From NCBI GenBank assembly GCA_029862285.1, contig JAOTXR010000115.1, positions 1-6,828 of the forward strand: DNA of 6,828 bases, in the 5' to 3' direction. Every line of letters begins with the position of its first letter. The first letter of the stretch is position 1. Below, one piece after another: positions 5,934-6,828 of this stretch. The notes under the pieces were generated by a model, which saw only the letters and a program-made list of their open reading frames with translations, was not told where the DNA came from and searched no databases. A program made the translations under genes and the position numbers. This DNA comes from Gammaproteobacteria bacterium (GTDB lineage Bacteria > Pseudomonadota > Gammaproteobacteria > Steroidobacterales > JABDKV01).

Positions 5934-6828
5934 ATGCACACCACTTCAGGCCACTGGAGGCTGGGGGCGTTACTCGCCCTTACCACCGCCATAATGTGGG
6001 GTGTACTGCCAATCGCATTGAAATTTACGCTGCAGCAAATGGATGCGGTGACCATCACCTGGTATCGCTTTGTTGCGGCGACACTGATACTCGGCGCGAT
6101 ACTCGCGCATCGCGGGCGCTTTCCGCGTCTGGCCGCCCTCAATGCCAGGGGATGGGGACTGCTGCTTATCGCGATACTGGGGCTTTGCGGCAACTACGTC
6201 CTGTACCTTCTGGGACTGGACCATGTCACGCCCGGGACAGCGCAGATCGTGGTACAGCTTGCCCCGATATTGTTGCTGACCGGCGCACTGGTGTTGTTCC
6301 GGGAACGATTTTCGATACTGCAGTGGACGGGGTTGCTCATTTTCATCAGCGGGCAGGCGTTGTTCTTTAATCGCGATCTTGCACAGCTGCTAACCGGCGG
6401 CGGTGCGCAGAGTACCGGAGTCTGGCTGGTCGTAGCCTCGGCCGTCGTCTGGGCCGCCTATGCACTGGCCCAAAAACAGCTGCTAAACGTATTGGGTTCG
6501 GACGGCATTCTTTTTTGTGTCTACGTTGCGGCGGTTTTCATGTTCTATCCGGCTTCGGAGCCAGCACAGATTTTGCACATCGACGGCTTCACACTATCGA
6601 TGCTGGTCTTTGCCAGCATCAACACGCTAATTGCTTACGGGGCGTTCGCCGAGGCACTGGAACATATCGAGGCTTCAAGGGTAAGCGCAATAATTGCACT
6701 CGCTCCACTACTGACGCTCGCTGCAATGGTGTTGCTGGGCGCGGTCTTCCCGGGGTTTACATTGGAAGAACCGCTGGACGCGTTAAAGATCGGCGGCGCA
6801 GTCCTCGTGGTTACCGGCTCGATCATGA
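5934..6828 (+). CDS. EamA/DMT-family membrane transporter, last residues outside the window
   Basis: This is an inner-membrane permease of the drug/metabolite transporter superfamily. The frame is open from ATG 5934 to the right edge, giving 298 residues, so only a few C-terminal residues should be missing. Ten hydrophobic segments can be read at about residues 10-30, 41-58, 74-94, 101-122, 128-145, 162-182, 190-206, 221-239, 248-272 and 285-298. This is the two-times-five EamA repeat layout. Typical features are WGVLPIALK (22-30) and WYRFVAATLI (43-52) in the first repeat, and the loop-to-helix stretch EASRVSAIIALAPLL (246-260) in the second. The start is 12 bases after the upstream stop, in the same frame, with no strong ribosome-binding site. 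A TTG at 5925 is the only other start between the stop and this ATG. The close spacing suggests co-transcription with the kinase gene. Substrates of such transporters vary (amino acids, metabolites, drugs) and cannot be told from sequence. Confidence 0.93.
   Translation, partial: MHTTSGHWRLGALLALTTAIMWGVLPIALKFTLQQMDAVTITWYRFVAATLILGAILAHRGRFPRLAALNARGWGLLLIAILGLCGNYVLYLLGLDHVTPGTAQIVVQLAPILLLTGALVLFRERFSILQWTGLLIFISGQALFFNRDLAQLLTGGGAQSTGVWLVVASAVVWAAYALAQKQLLNVLGSDGILFCVYVAAVFMFYPASEPAQILHIDGFTLSMLVFASINTLIAYGAFAEALEHIEASRVSAIIALAPLLTLAAMVLLGAVFPGFTLEEPLDALKIGGAVLVVTGSIM

Noticed and set aside
1..6828. A mobile island, phage-defence system, CRISPR array or other new system
   Set aside because: There are no transposases, integrases, direct-repeat arrays, tRNA-flanked boundaries or abrupt changes in base composition. 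All five genes belong to recognisable metabolic or transport families.

Overview
The window is an ordinary, gene-dense stretch of bacterial chromosome. It is moderately GC-rich with no gap above about 100 bases, and fits a member of the Pseudomonadota, most likely gamma- or betaproteobacterial. That placement is an inference from the style of the proteins; no rRNA or other phylogenetic marker is present. Five protein genes fill it, and two run off the edges. I see no tRNA, rRNA, CRISPR array, insertion sequence or phage gene.

Left part (minus strand, transcribed from about 4217 toward position 1): three tightly overlapping genes for a 2-oxoacid:acceptor oxidoreductase, most probably acting on 2-oxoglutarate. 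In transcription order they are: (1) a 599-residue GltD-like FAD/NAD(P) flavoprotein with N-terminal and C-terminal Fe-S motifs; (2) a 604-residue fused gamma-alpha subunit (KorA type); (3) the thiamine-diphosphate and Fe-S beta subunit (KorB type), cut by the left edge after 211 residues. The genes overlap by 28 and 4 bases, so they almost certainly form one translationally coupled operon. Together they suggest an enzyme that oxidatively decarboxylates 2-oxoglutarate to succinyl-CoA. The electrons would pass through the beta-subunit cluster and the ferredoxin-like clusters of the flavoprotein to NAD(P)+, or in reverse from NAD(P)H to a low-potential acceptor.

Middle (4218-4310): a 93-bp divergent intergenic region that must hold the promoters or leaders for both directions. 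It has a perfect 7-1-7 palindrome and a second 5-3-5 inverted repeat just beside it. The second one overlaps the only Shine-Dalgarno-like sequence of the flavoprotein gene.

Right part (plus strand): a 536-residue two-domain protein, an aminoglycoside-phosphotransferase-fold kinase fused to a P-loop kinase of unknown substrate. It is followed 12 bases later, in the same reading frame, by an EamA/DMT-family ten-helix membrane transporter that lacks only its last residues at the right edge. I see no link in function between this pair and the oxidoreductase operon beyond the shared divergent promoter region.

I found no clearly new system. The points most worth a second look are the flavoprotein-coupled oxidoreductase, the tandem inverted repeats in its leader, and the substrate of the double-kinase fusion.
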